In this document: positions 53,976 through 64,000 of the stretch, one piece after another
How positions within the stretch are numbered: the stretch's first letter is position 1
Layout: each line of letters starts with the position of its first letter
Position numbers and translations under genes: made by a program
NCBI RefSeq assembly: GCF_900465055.1
Contig: NZ_LS483250.1
Location: 2,666,001-2,730,000 of the forward strand
DNA from: Moritella yayanosii
GTDB taxonomy: Bacteria; Pseudomonadota; Gammaproteobacteria; Enterobacterales; Moritellaceae
DNA length: 64,000 nt
Direction of reading: 5' to 3'
The notes under the pieces: model-generated
Told to the model about the DNA's origin: nothing
Database searches by the model: none
The model's input: the letters and a program-made list of their open reading frames with translations, nothing else

Positions 53976-56069
53976 TTATTTCGCTTCAATAATTTTGTCA
54001 GCGATGTGTTTAGGTGCTTCATTGTATTCAAGGAATTCCATTGAATACGAAGCGCGGCCCTGTGTAGCTGAACGTAGTGCAGTTGCATAACCGAACATTT
54101 CAGACAACGGAACCTTAGCATGAATGATTTTAAGACCTGAGTGGCCATCATCCATACCTTCGATCATGCCGCGACGACGGCTTACGTCACCAACAACATC
54201 ACCCATCCACCCCTCAGGAGTGGTAATTTCGACTTTCATCATTGGCTCAAGCAAGGCTGGATTTGCATCCAATGCGCCCTGTCTGCAACCAAAAGAACCC
54301 GCGACCTTGAATGCCATTTCATTGGAATCAACATCGTGAAATGAACCACCGTAGAGTGTAACACGAACATCCATGATAGGATATCCAGCTAACACGCCCT
54401 GATCCATCTGTTCTTTACAACCTTTTTCTACCGCTGGGATGAATTCGCTAGGAACCTCACCATCAACGATTTCATTCACAAATTCAAAACCAGCGCCCGC
54501 TTCAAGCGGTTCCAGTCTCAGTAAAACATGACCATATTGACCACGACCACCTAACTCGCGAATGAATTTACCTTCTGCTTCAACTGAATCACGAATTGAT
54601 TCGCGATATGCAACCTGAGGCTTACCAACGTTGCATTCAACGTTAAACTCACGACGCATACGCTCAACAATAATGTCCAGGTGAAGTTCACCCATACCAG
54701 ATATCAGTGTTTGCGCTGACTCTTTGTCAGTTTCAACATGGAATGATGGATCTTCTGCCGCTAATTTACTTAGCGCGATAGCCATCTTATCTTGGTCGGC
54801 TACTGTTTTAGGCTCTACAGCAATTTGGATAACCGGTTCCGGAAAATCCATACGCTCAAGAATTACTTTATGATTAATATCACAAAGCGTATCACCCGTA
54901 GTGACATCCTTAAGACCAATTGCCGCAGCGATATCGCCGGCACGTATTTCTTTCAATTCTTGACGATCATTAGCATGCATTTGCACAATACGACCTAAAC
55001 GTTCACGCTTCTGCTTCACAGAATTATAAACGCCATCGCCCGCATTGACCACTCCCGAATACACCCGTAGGAACGTAAGCGTACCTACAAATGGATCGGT
55101 CGCGATCTTAAAGGCTAGTGCAGCAAAGGGTGCGTCATCACTTGATAAACAAGTAATTTCGTTACCATTATCATCAATACCAATGATATCTTTCACTTCC
55201 GTTGGGCTAGGAAGAAATTCAACCACTGCGTCAAGTACCGCTTGTACGCCTTTATTTTTAAAGGCAGAACCACAAGTCGCCACTACGATCTCGTTGTTCA
55301 GCGTACGTTGACGTAAACCAGCTTTAATTTCTCCTTCAGATAATTCACCTTCTTCAAGGTATTTATCCATCAGCTCATCGTTAGCTTCGGCGGCAGCCTC
55401 AACCAATTCTTCATGTAATTCTTCTGCACGCTCAAGCAGATCAGCAGGAATATCGCCATAACTAAATGACATACCTTGATCTGCTTCATTCCAGCTAATT
55501 GATTTCATTTTAATTAAATCAATTACGCCTTCAAACTCTTCTTCCGCACCAATGTTTAACTGGATAGGAACACAAGTCGCGCCCAGACGATTACGAATTT
55601 GGTCAATGACAGCTTCAAAATCAGCACCGGTACGATCCATCTTATTAACGAATACAATACGTGGTACTTGATATTTATCAGCTTGACGCCAAACCGTTTC
55701 AGATTGTGGTTCAACACCTGATGCTCCACAAAACACAACAATTGCGCCATCAAGGACTCGCAAAGAACGTTCTACTTCAATCGTGAAGTCAACGTGTCCT
55801 GGCGTATCAATGATGTTGATACGGTGCTGCTTAAATTGCGCATCCATACCGTTCCACATTGCTGTTGTCGCAGCAGAAGTAATGGTAATACCACGCTCCT
55901 GCTCCTGTTCCATCCAATCCATAGTGGCTGCGCCATCATGAACTTCACCCATCTTATGTGAAAGACCAGTATAGAACAGAATTCGTTCTGTAGTTGTAGT
56001 TTTACCCGCATCAACGTGAGCACAAATACCAATGTTTCGGTAGAGCTCGATCGGAGTTGTACGTGCCAC
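53976..56069 (-). CDS. fusA: translation elongation factor G
   Basis: A 697-residue translocation GTPase. P-loop [15 protein letters not shown], switch [29 protein letters not shown], and domain [19 protein letters not shown] are visible. It lies in the str operon after rpsG with a 68-base gap. Several minus-strand frames of 60-120 codons overlapping it are shadows. Confidence 0.98.
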   Translation of the reverse strand: MARTTPIELYRNIGICAHVDAGKTTTTERILFYTGLSHKMGEVHDGAATMDWMEQEQERGITITSAATTAMWNGMDAQFKQHRINIIDTPGHVDFTIEVERSLRVLDGAIVVFCGASGVEPQSETVWRQADKYQVPRIVFVNKMDRTGADFEAVIDQIRNRLGATCVPIQLNIGAEEEFEGVIDLIKMKSISWNEADQGMSFSYGDIPADLLERAEELHEELVEAAAEANDELMDKYLEEGELSEGEIKAGLRQRTLNNEIVVATCGSAFKNKGVQAVLDAVVEFLPSPTEVKDIIGIDDNGNEITCLSSDDAPFAALAFKIATDPFVGTLTFLRVYSGVVNAGDGVYNSVKQKRERLGRIVQMHANDRQELKEIRAGDIAAAIGLKDVTTGDTLCDINHKVILERMDFPEPVIQIAVEPKTVADQDKMAIALSKLAAEDPSFHVETDKESAQTLISGMGELHLDIIVERMRREFNVECNVGKPQVAYRESIRDSVEAEGKFIRELGGRGQYGHVLLRLEPLEAGAGFEFVNEIVDGEVPSEFIPAVEKGCKEQMDQGVLAGYPIMDVRVTLYGGSFHDVDSNEMAFKVAGSFGCRQGALDANPALLEPMMKVEITTPEGWMGDVVGDVSRRRGMIEGMDDGHSGLKIIHAKVPLSEMFGYATALRSATQGRASYSMEFLEYNEAPKHIADKIIEAK

Positions 56070-56137
56070 AATAAATCCCTTACTAGGAAACCTAGACAGA
56101 AAGTAATTGACGCAGATTTAAAATCTGCGTCCAAAAA

Positions 56138-56614
<477 letters not shown>

Positions 56615-56695
56615 TTATTCCTCGTTGTGCTTCAGGTATTACCCAAAACTAATAAATAGTTAACAGTTTGCTTGGCCTTACTAAACGAAGAATTA

Positions 56696-57070
56696 TTAAT
56701 TCTTAGGACGTTTAGTACCGTATTTAGAACGTCCCTGACGACGATCACTAACACCAGCTGTATCTAACGCACCACGAACTGTATGGTAACGAACACCCGG
56801 TAAATCTTTAACACGACCACCACGGATTAGGATCACGCTGTGCTCTTGAAGGTTATGGCCTTCACCACCGATGTATGAAGTAACTTCATAACCGTTAGTT
56901 AGACGAACACGAGCTACTTTACGTAGAGCCGAGTTAGGTTTTTTAGGAGTAGTAGTGTATACGCGAGTACAAACACCACGACGTTGTGGACAAGCTTCAA
57001 GAGCAGGAACGTTAGTTTTTGTAACGTTTCTTACGCGAGGCTTGCGTACTAATTGGTTAGTAGTTGCCAT
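56696..57070 (-). CDS. rpsL: 30S ribosomal protein S12
   Basis: A 124-residue S12 at the decoding centre. [20 protein letters not shown] includes the Lys (position 43 in E. coli numbering) and [17 protein letters not shown] the Lys87 and Pro90 region where streptomycin-resistance changes occur; the residues visible are wild type. It is the first gene of the str operon; a 230-base gap to tusB should hold the promoter. Confidence 0.98.
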   Translation of the reverse strand: MATTNQLVRKPRVRNVTKTNVPALEACPQRRGVCTRVYTTTPKKPNSALRKVARVRLTNGYEVTSYIGGEGHNLQEHSVILIRGGRVKDLPGVRYHTVRGALDTAGVSDRRQGRSKYGTKRPKN

Positions 57071-57299
57071 TTAAAATAGCTCCGTTGAGTTTTTTACGTG
57101 TGAAAAATCATCCCTAATATAGGGACGCAGAATTTTAGTCATTGCGCCTTTAGCTGTCAAGCATAAGAACAGTATTATTGAAAATAAATTAGTTTATTTG
57201 CCAATAAATCATCAATAAACCGCTTTTACAACGCTACTAGATAAAAACTTACTCGTAGTTTATAGGGTCACAATGAAAATTCGTACAGATCAGGCTTAT

Positions 57300-57590
57300 T
57301 TAATTCCAAGTCTGAATTTGTAAATACGACACAGTAAGGTTAACAAACTCTAGGTAGCTAACCTGCTGACCTAAAATACATTTTAGCCCTCTTGCGTCCA
57401 GATCTTCAGTCAAAGTGTAAACACTTATCTTTGGTTGGAGATCTTGAAGTATTTTAGCATATTTATGCTGTGATGCCGTAATGACGACAGCATCTTGAAT
57501 AAAGAGCAGCGCATCGCCATCGTTGAGATAGGCGAGACTGTCAATAAATGTGTTTCGTGAGAACGGTGACGATTTAATAATATGAAGCAT
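57300..57590 (-). CDS. tusB: sulfurtransferase complex subunit TusB
   Basis: About 96 residues from the ATG at 57590, preceded by TTGGAGATAA; the upstream Met at 57608 overlaps tusC. MLHIIKSSPFSRN and the DALLFIQDAVV segment match TusB/DsrH. TusBCD relays sulfur from TusA to TusE for 2-thiouridine formation at tRNA position 34. Sequence identity is low for this subunit, but the tusDCB-rpsL order confirms it. Confidence 0.88.
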   Translation of the reverse strand: MLHIIKSSPFSRNTFIDSLAYLNDGDALLFIQDAVVITASQHKYAKILQDLQPKISVYTLTEDLDARGLKCILGQQVSYLEFVNLTVSYLQIQTWN

Positions 57591-57604
57591 AGTGTTATCT
57601 CCAA

Positions 57605-57961
57605 TCAAAAATTCAAAATAATAGCATGCTGACGAATACGCTGATTAATTTCAGGCTGCGCTAAACGTTCGACGTCTATAATCAAATTTATATCGCTAAT
57701 ACCACGCTCTAATAGCGAGTCTGCGCACACATAAATATTTTCAATATCATATAGCTCAAACATAGCAAATGTAGGCGCAAAATCACGACAAGCGATACCC
57801 TGAGGCTTTTGTTTACTCACTAATTGATAAACACCATCACCAATAAAAAAGACGCTTAAATCTTCAGTAAGCGCCGAAGTAGCTAGAATGGCATCTTGAG
57901 TTTCTCTCGCGATGCTGCTGCCATGCGGAACTTGACGAGTAACAAATGCGGCTCTCAACAT
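57605..57961 (-). CDS. tusC: sulfurtransferase complex subunit TusC
   Basis: About 118 residues from the ATG at 57961; a TTG twelve bases upstream is an alternative. RAAFVTRQVPHGSSIARETQ and ATSALTEDLSVFFIGDGVYQ match TusC/DsrF. It lies between tusD and tusB in the sulfur-relay operon. Confidence 0.92.
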   Translation of the reverse strand: MLRAAFVTRQVPHGSSIARETQDAILATSALTEDLSVFFIGDGVYQLVSKQKPQGIACRDFAPTFAMFELYDIENIYVCADSLLERGISDINLIIDVERLAQPEINQRIRQHAIILNF

Positions 57962-57983
57962 ATATTTGACCAAATAAGAATAG

Positions 57984-58382
57984 TTAAAACTGGATCACCC
58001 GATCAGCAGTCACAATTGATTCTGCTAATTGACCAAGTCCTGTTAATTGAAATGGTAATTCAAGATTAAAGCTACGCTTGCCGGCTTTATCGGCTTCGCG
58101 TTGATCAATCACACCACGCCTTAACGCTGCACCTGAACATATATCTAAATCAATTTTGTGTTCACGTGCTAACACTAACCAGGCCTGATAAAGATCGAAC
58201 TCATCAACGGCCGGAGAAGTCAGTGTCGAACCATTAAGCACACCATCATTATAAAAAAATACACGCTGAATAGTATGACCGAGTTCAATCGCAGATTTAA
58301 CGTAATGATAGGCGCTTAAAGCGTCTTGACTACCATATGCAGGCCCAGTAACAAGTACTGCAATAGTGACAGATTTAGACAT
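57984..58382 (-). CDS. tusD: sulfurtransferase complex subunit TusD
   Basis: A 132-residue DsrE-like protein: VLVTGPAYGSQDALSAYHYV, then FFYNDGVLNGSTLTSPAVDE, and the sulfur-carrying Cys in LDICSGAALRRGV. It is the persulfide-bearing subunit of the TusBCD complex. It is 12 bases downstream of ridA on the same strand, so ridA-tusDCB may be cotranscribed. Confidence 0.95.
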   Translation of the reverse strand: MSKSVTIAVLVTGPAYGSQDALSAYHYVKSAIELGHTIQRVFFYNDGVLNGSTLTSPAVDEFDLYQAWLVLAREHKIDLDICSGAALRRGVIDQREADKAGKRSFNLELPFQLTGLGQLAESIVTADRVIQF

Positions 58383-58394
58383 AGGTAGACCTAA

Positions 58395-58778
58395 TTAAAG
58401 AGTGTATGCGATAGCTTCAACTTCAACTAATACGTTTTTCGGTAAACGAGCAACCTCAACACATGAACGTGCCGGCGCATTTTCAGGGAAATAACGTGCA
58501 TATACTTCATTAAAAGCAACAAAATCATTCATATCACTTAAGAAACATGTGGTTTTAATTACTGTATCTGCACTGGCATTTGCCGCTTTTAATACCGCCA
58601 TTAGATTTTCCATTACAAGTTCGGCTTGTTCTTTAACGCCGCCTTCAATGATTTCCATCGTTTCTGGTACTAATGGGATCTGTCCTGAAGTAAAAACCAT
58701 ATTACCAAGTTGATTAGCTTGTGAGTACGGACCAATAGCAGCAGGTGCATTCGTTGTCGAAATGATTTTTTTACTCAT
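58395..58778 (-). CDS. ridA: 2-iminobutanoate/2-iminopropanoate deaminase RidA
   Basis: A 127-residue trimeric enzyme that hydrolyses reactive enamines and imines from PLP enzymes. Motifs: NAPAAIGPYSQANQLGN, VFTSGQIPL and SCVEVARLPKNVLVEVEAIA with the carboxylate-binding Arg. The ATG at 58778 has GGGA six bases upstream; a frame start at 58790 adds four residues. It is divergent from pyrBI, near which ridA often lies. Confidence 0.94.
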   Translation of the reverse strand: MSKKIISTTNAPAAIGPYSQANQLGNMVFTSGQIPLVPETMEIIEGGVKEQAELVMENLMAVLKAANASADTVIKTTCFLSDMNDFVAFNEVYARYFPENAPARSCVEVARLPKNVLVEVEAIAYTL

Positions 58779-58999
58779 TGTAATTCCCATAAATTATTAA
58801 TGCTCTCATAATCAGAGCGAGTATATTGCAATAACTACAGCCATTATATTTAATAATACGCGTAATAAGCAAACGTAGAGCAATAAATAGTTTAAACTTT
58901 ATAGAATTATTTACATAAATTAATTTGATTAGTGCTTTCTGTGTAATTTATTTTAAGTTAAAATCGCCCATTGTGTTTAGTGAATGAGAAAGTTAAGAC

Positions 59000-59074
59000 A
59001 TGCTCAATGCAAAGAACAGTTCCTCCCTCACTCTCATCATTCAAACTAGTAAGACCTCATCACAATTAATATGA
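59000..59074 (+). CDS. putative pyrBI leader peptide
   Basis: A 24-codon frame, [20 protein letters not shown] then SQLI and TGA. It ends inside the terminator hairpin that precedes pyrB. In E. coli pyrBI, translation of a leader peptide close behind RNA polymerase disrupts the attenuator when UTP is scarce. The layout here is the same, although the peptide is shorter (44 residues in E. coli) and unrelated in sequence. Its ribosome-binding site is weak (TTAAGAC). Confidence 0.55.
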   Translation: MLNAKNSSSLTLIIQTSKTSSQLI

Positions 59075-59085
59075 GACTTTTTTTA
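59051..59085 (+). terminator. pyrBI attenuator
   Basis: AAG(AC)CTCAT pairs with ATGAG(A)CTT around a 10-base loop and is followed by seven T, 27 bases before the pyrB start. The stem is interrupted by a small internal loop. Control by UTP is inferred from E. coli. Confidence 0.65.
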
Positions 59086-59111
59086 GACATTCTGATAATC
59101 AGGGCACAAAA

Positions 59112-60044
59112 ATGGCAAATCCGTTATTTAGAAAACATATAGTATCTATCAATGATATCTCACGTAATGAGCTAGAACTTATTGTTAAAACTGCGGCAAA
59201 ACTAAAAAATCAGCCGCAGCCCGAACTGTTAAAAAACAAAGTAATTGCGAGCTGTTTCTTTGAAGCATCAACACGCACACGATTATCATTCGAAACGGCT
59301 ATCCAACGATTAGGGGGGACAGTTATTGGCTTCGATAATGCGAGTAACACCTCACTGGCTAAAAAAGGCGAAACACTTGCAGATTCTATCAGTGTAATTT
59401 CAAGCTACGTTGATGCATTTGTCATGCGCCACCCTCAAGAAGGGGCAGCAAGGCTAGCATCAGAATTCTCTAATGTGCCCGTTATTAACGGTGGTGATGG
59501 TTCTAATCAACACCCAACGCAAACATTACTTGATCTGTTTTCAATTTATGAAACACAAGGCCGCTTAGATAACTTAAATATCGCATTGGTGGGTGATCTT
59601 AAATACGGCCGAACAGTGCACTCTTTAGCACAAGCCCTTGCTAAGTTCAGTGGCTGTAAATTCTATTTCATTGCACCAGATGCGTTAGCAATGCCTGACT
59701 ATATCTGTGATGAGCTTGATGAACACAATGTCAGCTATGCCTGTTATAATTCGATTGAAGAAGTCGTGCCTGAAATCGACATATTGTACATGACTCGCGT
59801 ACAAAAAGAACGTTTTGATGAAACCGAATATCAACACATGAAAGCTGGGTTTATTTTATCTGCCAGTTCATTAAAACATGCGAAAGATAATTTAAAAGTA
59901 CTTCATCCATTACCACGCGTTGATGAGATCGCTATCGATGTGGATAAAACGCCATACGCTTATTACTTTCAGCAAGCTGAAAATGGCGTTTATGCACGTG
60001 AAGCATTACTCGCACTGGTATTAAATGAAACAATCGAAGGATAA
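59112..60044 (+). CDS. pyrB: aspartate carbamoyltransferase catalytic subunit
   Basis: A 310-residue enzyme joining carbamoyl phosphate and aspartate in pyrimidine synthesis. Carbamoyl phosphate site [14 protein letters not shown], the loop [28 protein letters not shown] and [14 protein letters not shown], aspartate loop [11 protein letters not shown], and [10 protein letters not shown] are all present. It is followed by pyrI five bases after its stop, so the class B holoenzyme (C6R6) is expected. Confidence 0.97.
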   Translation: MANPLFRKHIVSINDISRNELELIVKTAAKLKNQPQPELLKNKVIASCFFEASTRTRLSFETAIQRLGGTVIGFDNASNTSLAKKGETLADSISVISSYVDAFVMRHPQEGAARLASEFSNVPVINGGDGSNQHPTQTLLDLFSIYETQGRLDNLNIALVGDLKYGRTVHSLAQALAKFSGCKFYFIAPDALAMPDYICDELDEHNVSYACYNSIEEVVPEIDILYMTRVQKERFDETEYQHMKAGFILSASSLKHAKDNLKVLHPLPRVDEIAIDVDKTPYAYYFQQAENGVYAREALLALVLNETIEG

Positions 60045-60048
60045 GATA

Positions 60049-60510
60049 ATGAAAAGCAATCATATGCAAGTAGAGGCCATCTGTAATGGCTATGTTATCG
60101 ATCACATTCCATCAGGACAAGGTGTTAAGATCCTAAGACTATTCAGTCTTACGGACACTAAGCAGCGTGTTACGGTTGGTTTCAACCTGCCCAGTCATAA
60201 TGGTACAACCAAAGACTTAATTAAAGTTGAAAACACTGAAATAACCAAGTCACAAGCGAACCAACTAGCACTGCTAGCACCAAATGCAACAATTAATATA
60301 ATTGAAAATTTTAAGGTGACCGATAAGCATTCGTTAGCATTGCCAAAAGAAGTTGAAAATGTATTTCCATGCCCAAATTCAAATTGTATTACGCATGGAG
60401 AACCCGTTACTTCATCTTTTACCATTAAAATGATCAAAGGTAATATCGGTCTAAAATGTAAGTATTGTGAAAAAACATTCTCAAAAGAAATTGTAACTGC
60501 ACAAGTTTAG
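60049..60510 (+). CDS. pyrI: aspartate carbamoyltransferase regulatory subunit
   Basis: About 153 residues from the ATG at 60049, preceded by AAGGATAA; an upstream Met at 60025 overlaps pyrB. The allosteric domain (IDHIPSGQGVKILRLF) binds CTP/ATP. The zinc domain has four Cys: CPNSNC and CKYC. It makes the enzyme feedback-sensitive to CTP. Confidence 0.96.
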   Translation: MKSNHMQVEAICNGYVIDHIPSGQGVKILRLFSLTDTKQRVTVGFNLPSHNGTTKDLIKVENTEITKSQANQLALLAPNATINIIENFKVTDKHSLALPKEVENVFPCPNSNCITHGEPVTSSFTIKMIKGNIGLKCKYCEKTFSKEIVTAQV

Positions 60511-60561
60511 TTCCACTGAACTCAGAGCTGCTTATCATTCATGCAGCTCTGCCATGCTATC

Positions 60562-61128
60562 TCAGAGCCTTATTTTTTCTACGTTAAAACACGCTTCTAA
60601 TTCCGCGTTAATTTCTGCAAAGCCTTTTTTTCTTAATAATTCAATATTACGCTCAGGGATCTCTTCTGGATTTGGGAATACTCTTAATACACGTGCCATC
60701 TCATCTTCGCGAATAATATGAAGAATAGGATAAGGGGAGCGGTTAGTAAAGTTAGCAGCATCTTGCATTGTCGTATCATCAAAACGATATTTAGGATGCA
60801 TATGAGCTAATTGATAAACACCTTCGTAGTCCTGCATTTCCAATAAATCGTTCGAATAATCGATTAAATCGAGAAAAGCATCAAAGTTGCCACTGAGTTT
60901 TGGCACAACAACTAGTGTGGTCGCAATATCTTTATTTGTATCCAAACGAATAAGTTCAGCATTCACGTGTTCTAATAACTCAGTTAAATCAGTCCCATCA
61001 AGTACTGTACAATGAATTTTTTTTCGTTCTAATTCTTTTTTCGCAAAAGGACAAATATTATACTTAACAATGATCTCTTTCACCCACTTTAAAGTCTGTA
61101 ATTTAATTATCTCGTGGTTATCAGTCAT
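60562..61128 (-). CDS. DUF1415 family protein
   Basis: A 188-residue soluble protein. TLKWVKEIIVKYNICPFAKK near the N terminus, with a conserved Cys-Pro-Phe, and YEGVYQLAHMHPKYRFDD match the DUF1415 family found in many gammaproteobacteria. Its function is unknown to me. It stands alone between pyrBI and rRNA operon C, downstream of the latter's terminator on the same strand. Confidence 0.8.
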   Translation of the reverse strand: MTDNHEIIKLQTLKWVKEIIVKYNICPFAKKELERKKIHCTVLDGTDLTELLEHVNAELIRLDTNKDIATTLVVVPKLSGNFDAFLDLIDYSNDLLEMQDYEGVYQLAHMHPKYRFDDTTMQDAANFTNRSPYPILHIIREDEMARVLRVFPNPEEIPERNIELLRKKGFAEINAELEACFNVEKIRL

Positions 61129-61243
61129 ACTCGGTTCCTAAACATACAAATTAACGAGTTAACCACAGAATACAGTGATTAGATTCAATAGTGAAAAGAT
61201 ATTAGATAAATTTTAGCTTAATTATTAATAATTTTCAGATGCC

Positions 61244-61277
61244 AAAAAGCCGATATCAATGATATCGGCTTTTTTTG
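61244..61277 (-). terminator. intrinsic terminator of rRNA operon C
   Basis: A 14-bp perfect stem AAAAAGCCGATATC/GATATCGGCTTTTT with a 3-base loop; A and T runs on both flanks. It is similar to, but not the same as, the operon B terminator. Confidence 0.92.
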
Positions 61278-61307
61278 TTCAAGACTTAGTCTTAAATCTA
61301 ATGTGAC

Positions 61308-61425
61308 GTTTGGCGATGTCCTACTCTCACATGGGGAGACCCCACACTACCATCGGCGTTATTACGTTTCACTTCTGAGTTCGGGATGGGATCAGGTGGG
61401 TCCGTAACACTATGGTCACCAAACA
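61308..61425 (-). rRNA. rrf: 5S ribosomal RNA, operon C, second (variant) copy
   Basis: The distal of two 5S genes in operon C. It keeps the whole core but differs from the other 5S genes at about six positions: the ends read GTTTGG/CCAAAC instead of GCTTGG/CCAAGC, and there are changes near positions 22-27 and 105-110. The end changes are paired, so helix I is preserved. Confidence 0.95.
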
Positions 61426-61488
61426 AATTCTTCGAGTCTTACGAATCATCTGCTCTTATTCAAGACTGAGTCTCGAATTTAATTTGGC

Positions 61489-61606
61489 GCTTGGCAATGC
61501 CCTACTCTCACATGGGGAGACCCCACACTACCATCGGCGTTATTACGTTTCACTTCTGAGTTCGGGATGGGATCAGGTGGGGCCGCAACACTATGGTCAC
61601 CAAGCA
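61489..61606 (-). rRNA. rrf: 5S ribosomal RNA, operon C, first copy
   Basis: Same sequence as the 5S genes of operons A and B. It lies directly after 23S, with 63 bases to the second 5S gene. Confidence 0.97.
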
Positions 61607-61755
61607 AATCTGGTTTGCTTTCTATAAGAAAATTAATTTCTATTGTTAATCTGAAAAGCTATAAATAAAGAAGTCTTTAAACCCTATCTTGCGATAAATA
61701 GTCGTGTTCAATCGTATTCTTAAGTCATATTTCAATTAATCATACTTTAATTTGT

Positions 61756-64000
<2,245 letters not shown>

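Larger units (their letters stand above)
58779..59111. other. ridA-pyrB divergent intergenic region
   Basis: About 330 bases. The ridA side (58779-58995) is AT-rich and should carry both promoters. The pyrB side holds a leader ORF and attenuator listed separately. Confidence 0.5.

Overview
The window is chromosomal DNA of a marine gammaproteobacterium in the order Alteromonadales. Protein content and gene order fit a psychrophilic Moritella-like organism best: fabR-yijD facing trmA, divergent from btuB-murI; tusDCB-rpsL-rpsG-fusA-tuf; gspC-N followed by nudE-cysQ; hslR-hslO-pckA; yhfA-crp; many rRNA operons; AT-rich coding sequence. The genus is inferred from protein resemblance, not from a database search.

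Layout. 1-2955: the end of a WrbA-like quinone oxidoreductase, an EamA-type exporter, a CGWC thioredoxin-fold oxidoreductase and an RluA-type pseudouridine synthase, all on +. 3113-9445: a lone cache-domain membrane protein, OsmC-like YhfA divergent from crp, a decayed dehydrogenase, argD (tandem ARG boxes upstream), pabA, and the glnK-amtB nitrogen operon with a sigma-54 promoter and an NtrC-type site. 9446-11460: an accessory pocket with a PKD-type lipoprotein-like ORF, a transposase remnant and a 190-bp tandem array in which each unit carries a decayed tRNA-Asp plus a terminator. 11461-16974: rRNA operon A on - (16S, tRNA-less spacer, 23S, 5S, tRNA-Asp). 17346-19614: an intact IS4-family element with a 10-bp target duplication and a ruined IS630-family element. 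19640-25306: rRNA operon B on - (16S, tRNA-Ile, tRNA-Ala, 23S, 5S). 25591-34651: an RRM protein with a hydrophobic N terminus, murI, btuB behind a cobalamin riboswitch, trmA, yijD, fabR, a neurotransmitter:sodium symporter-family transporter, cysQ and nudE. 34698-46064: a complete type II secretion operon gspC-gspN on -. 46435-52594: hslR, hslO, pckA, greB and tex on +. 52727-58778: the str operon and tusDCB, then ridA, on -. 59000-60510: pyrBI with a leader-peptide/terminator region. 60562-61128: a DUF1415 protein. 61244-64000: the 3' part of rRNA operon C, with two 5S genes of different sequence.

How it fits together. Most of the window is fast-growth housekeeping: rRNA operons driven by tandem promoters, elongation factors and S7/S12, tRNA-modification enzymes (TrmA, TusBCD, an RluA-family enzyme), transcript-cleavage factor GreB and Tex. 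Nutrient regulation is visible as ARG boxes (argD), sigma-54/NtrC sites (glnK-amtB), a B12 riboswitch with its own terminator (btuB) and a pyrimidine-type attenuator (pyrBI). The type II secretion operon exports folded enzymes across the outer membrane. The unusual material is concentrated in and around rRNA operon A: the tRNA-Asp-derived repeat array, the tRNA-less spacer replaced by long hairpins, and the IS elements between operons A and B. No CRISPR array, prophage, toxin-antitoxin or clear defence system was seen.
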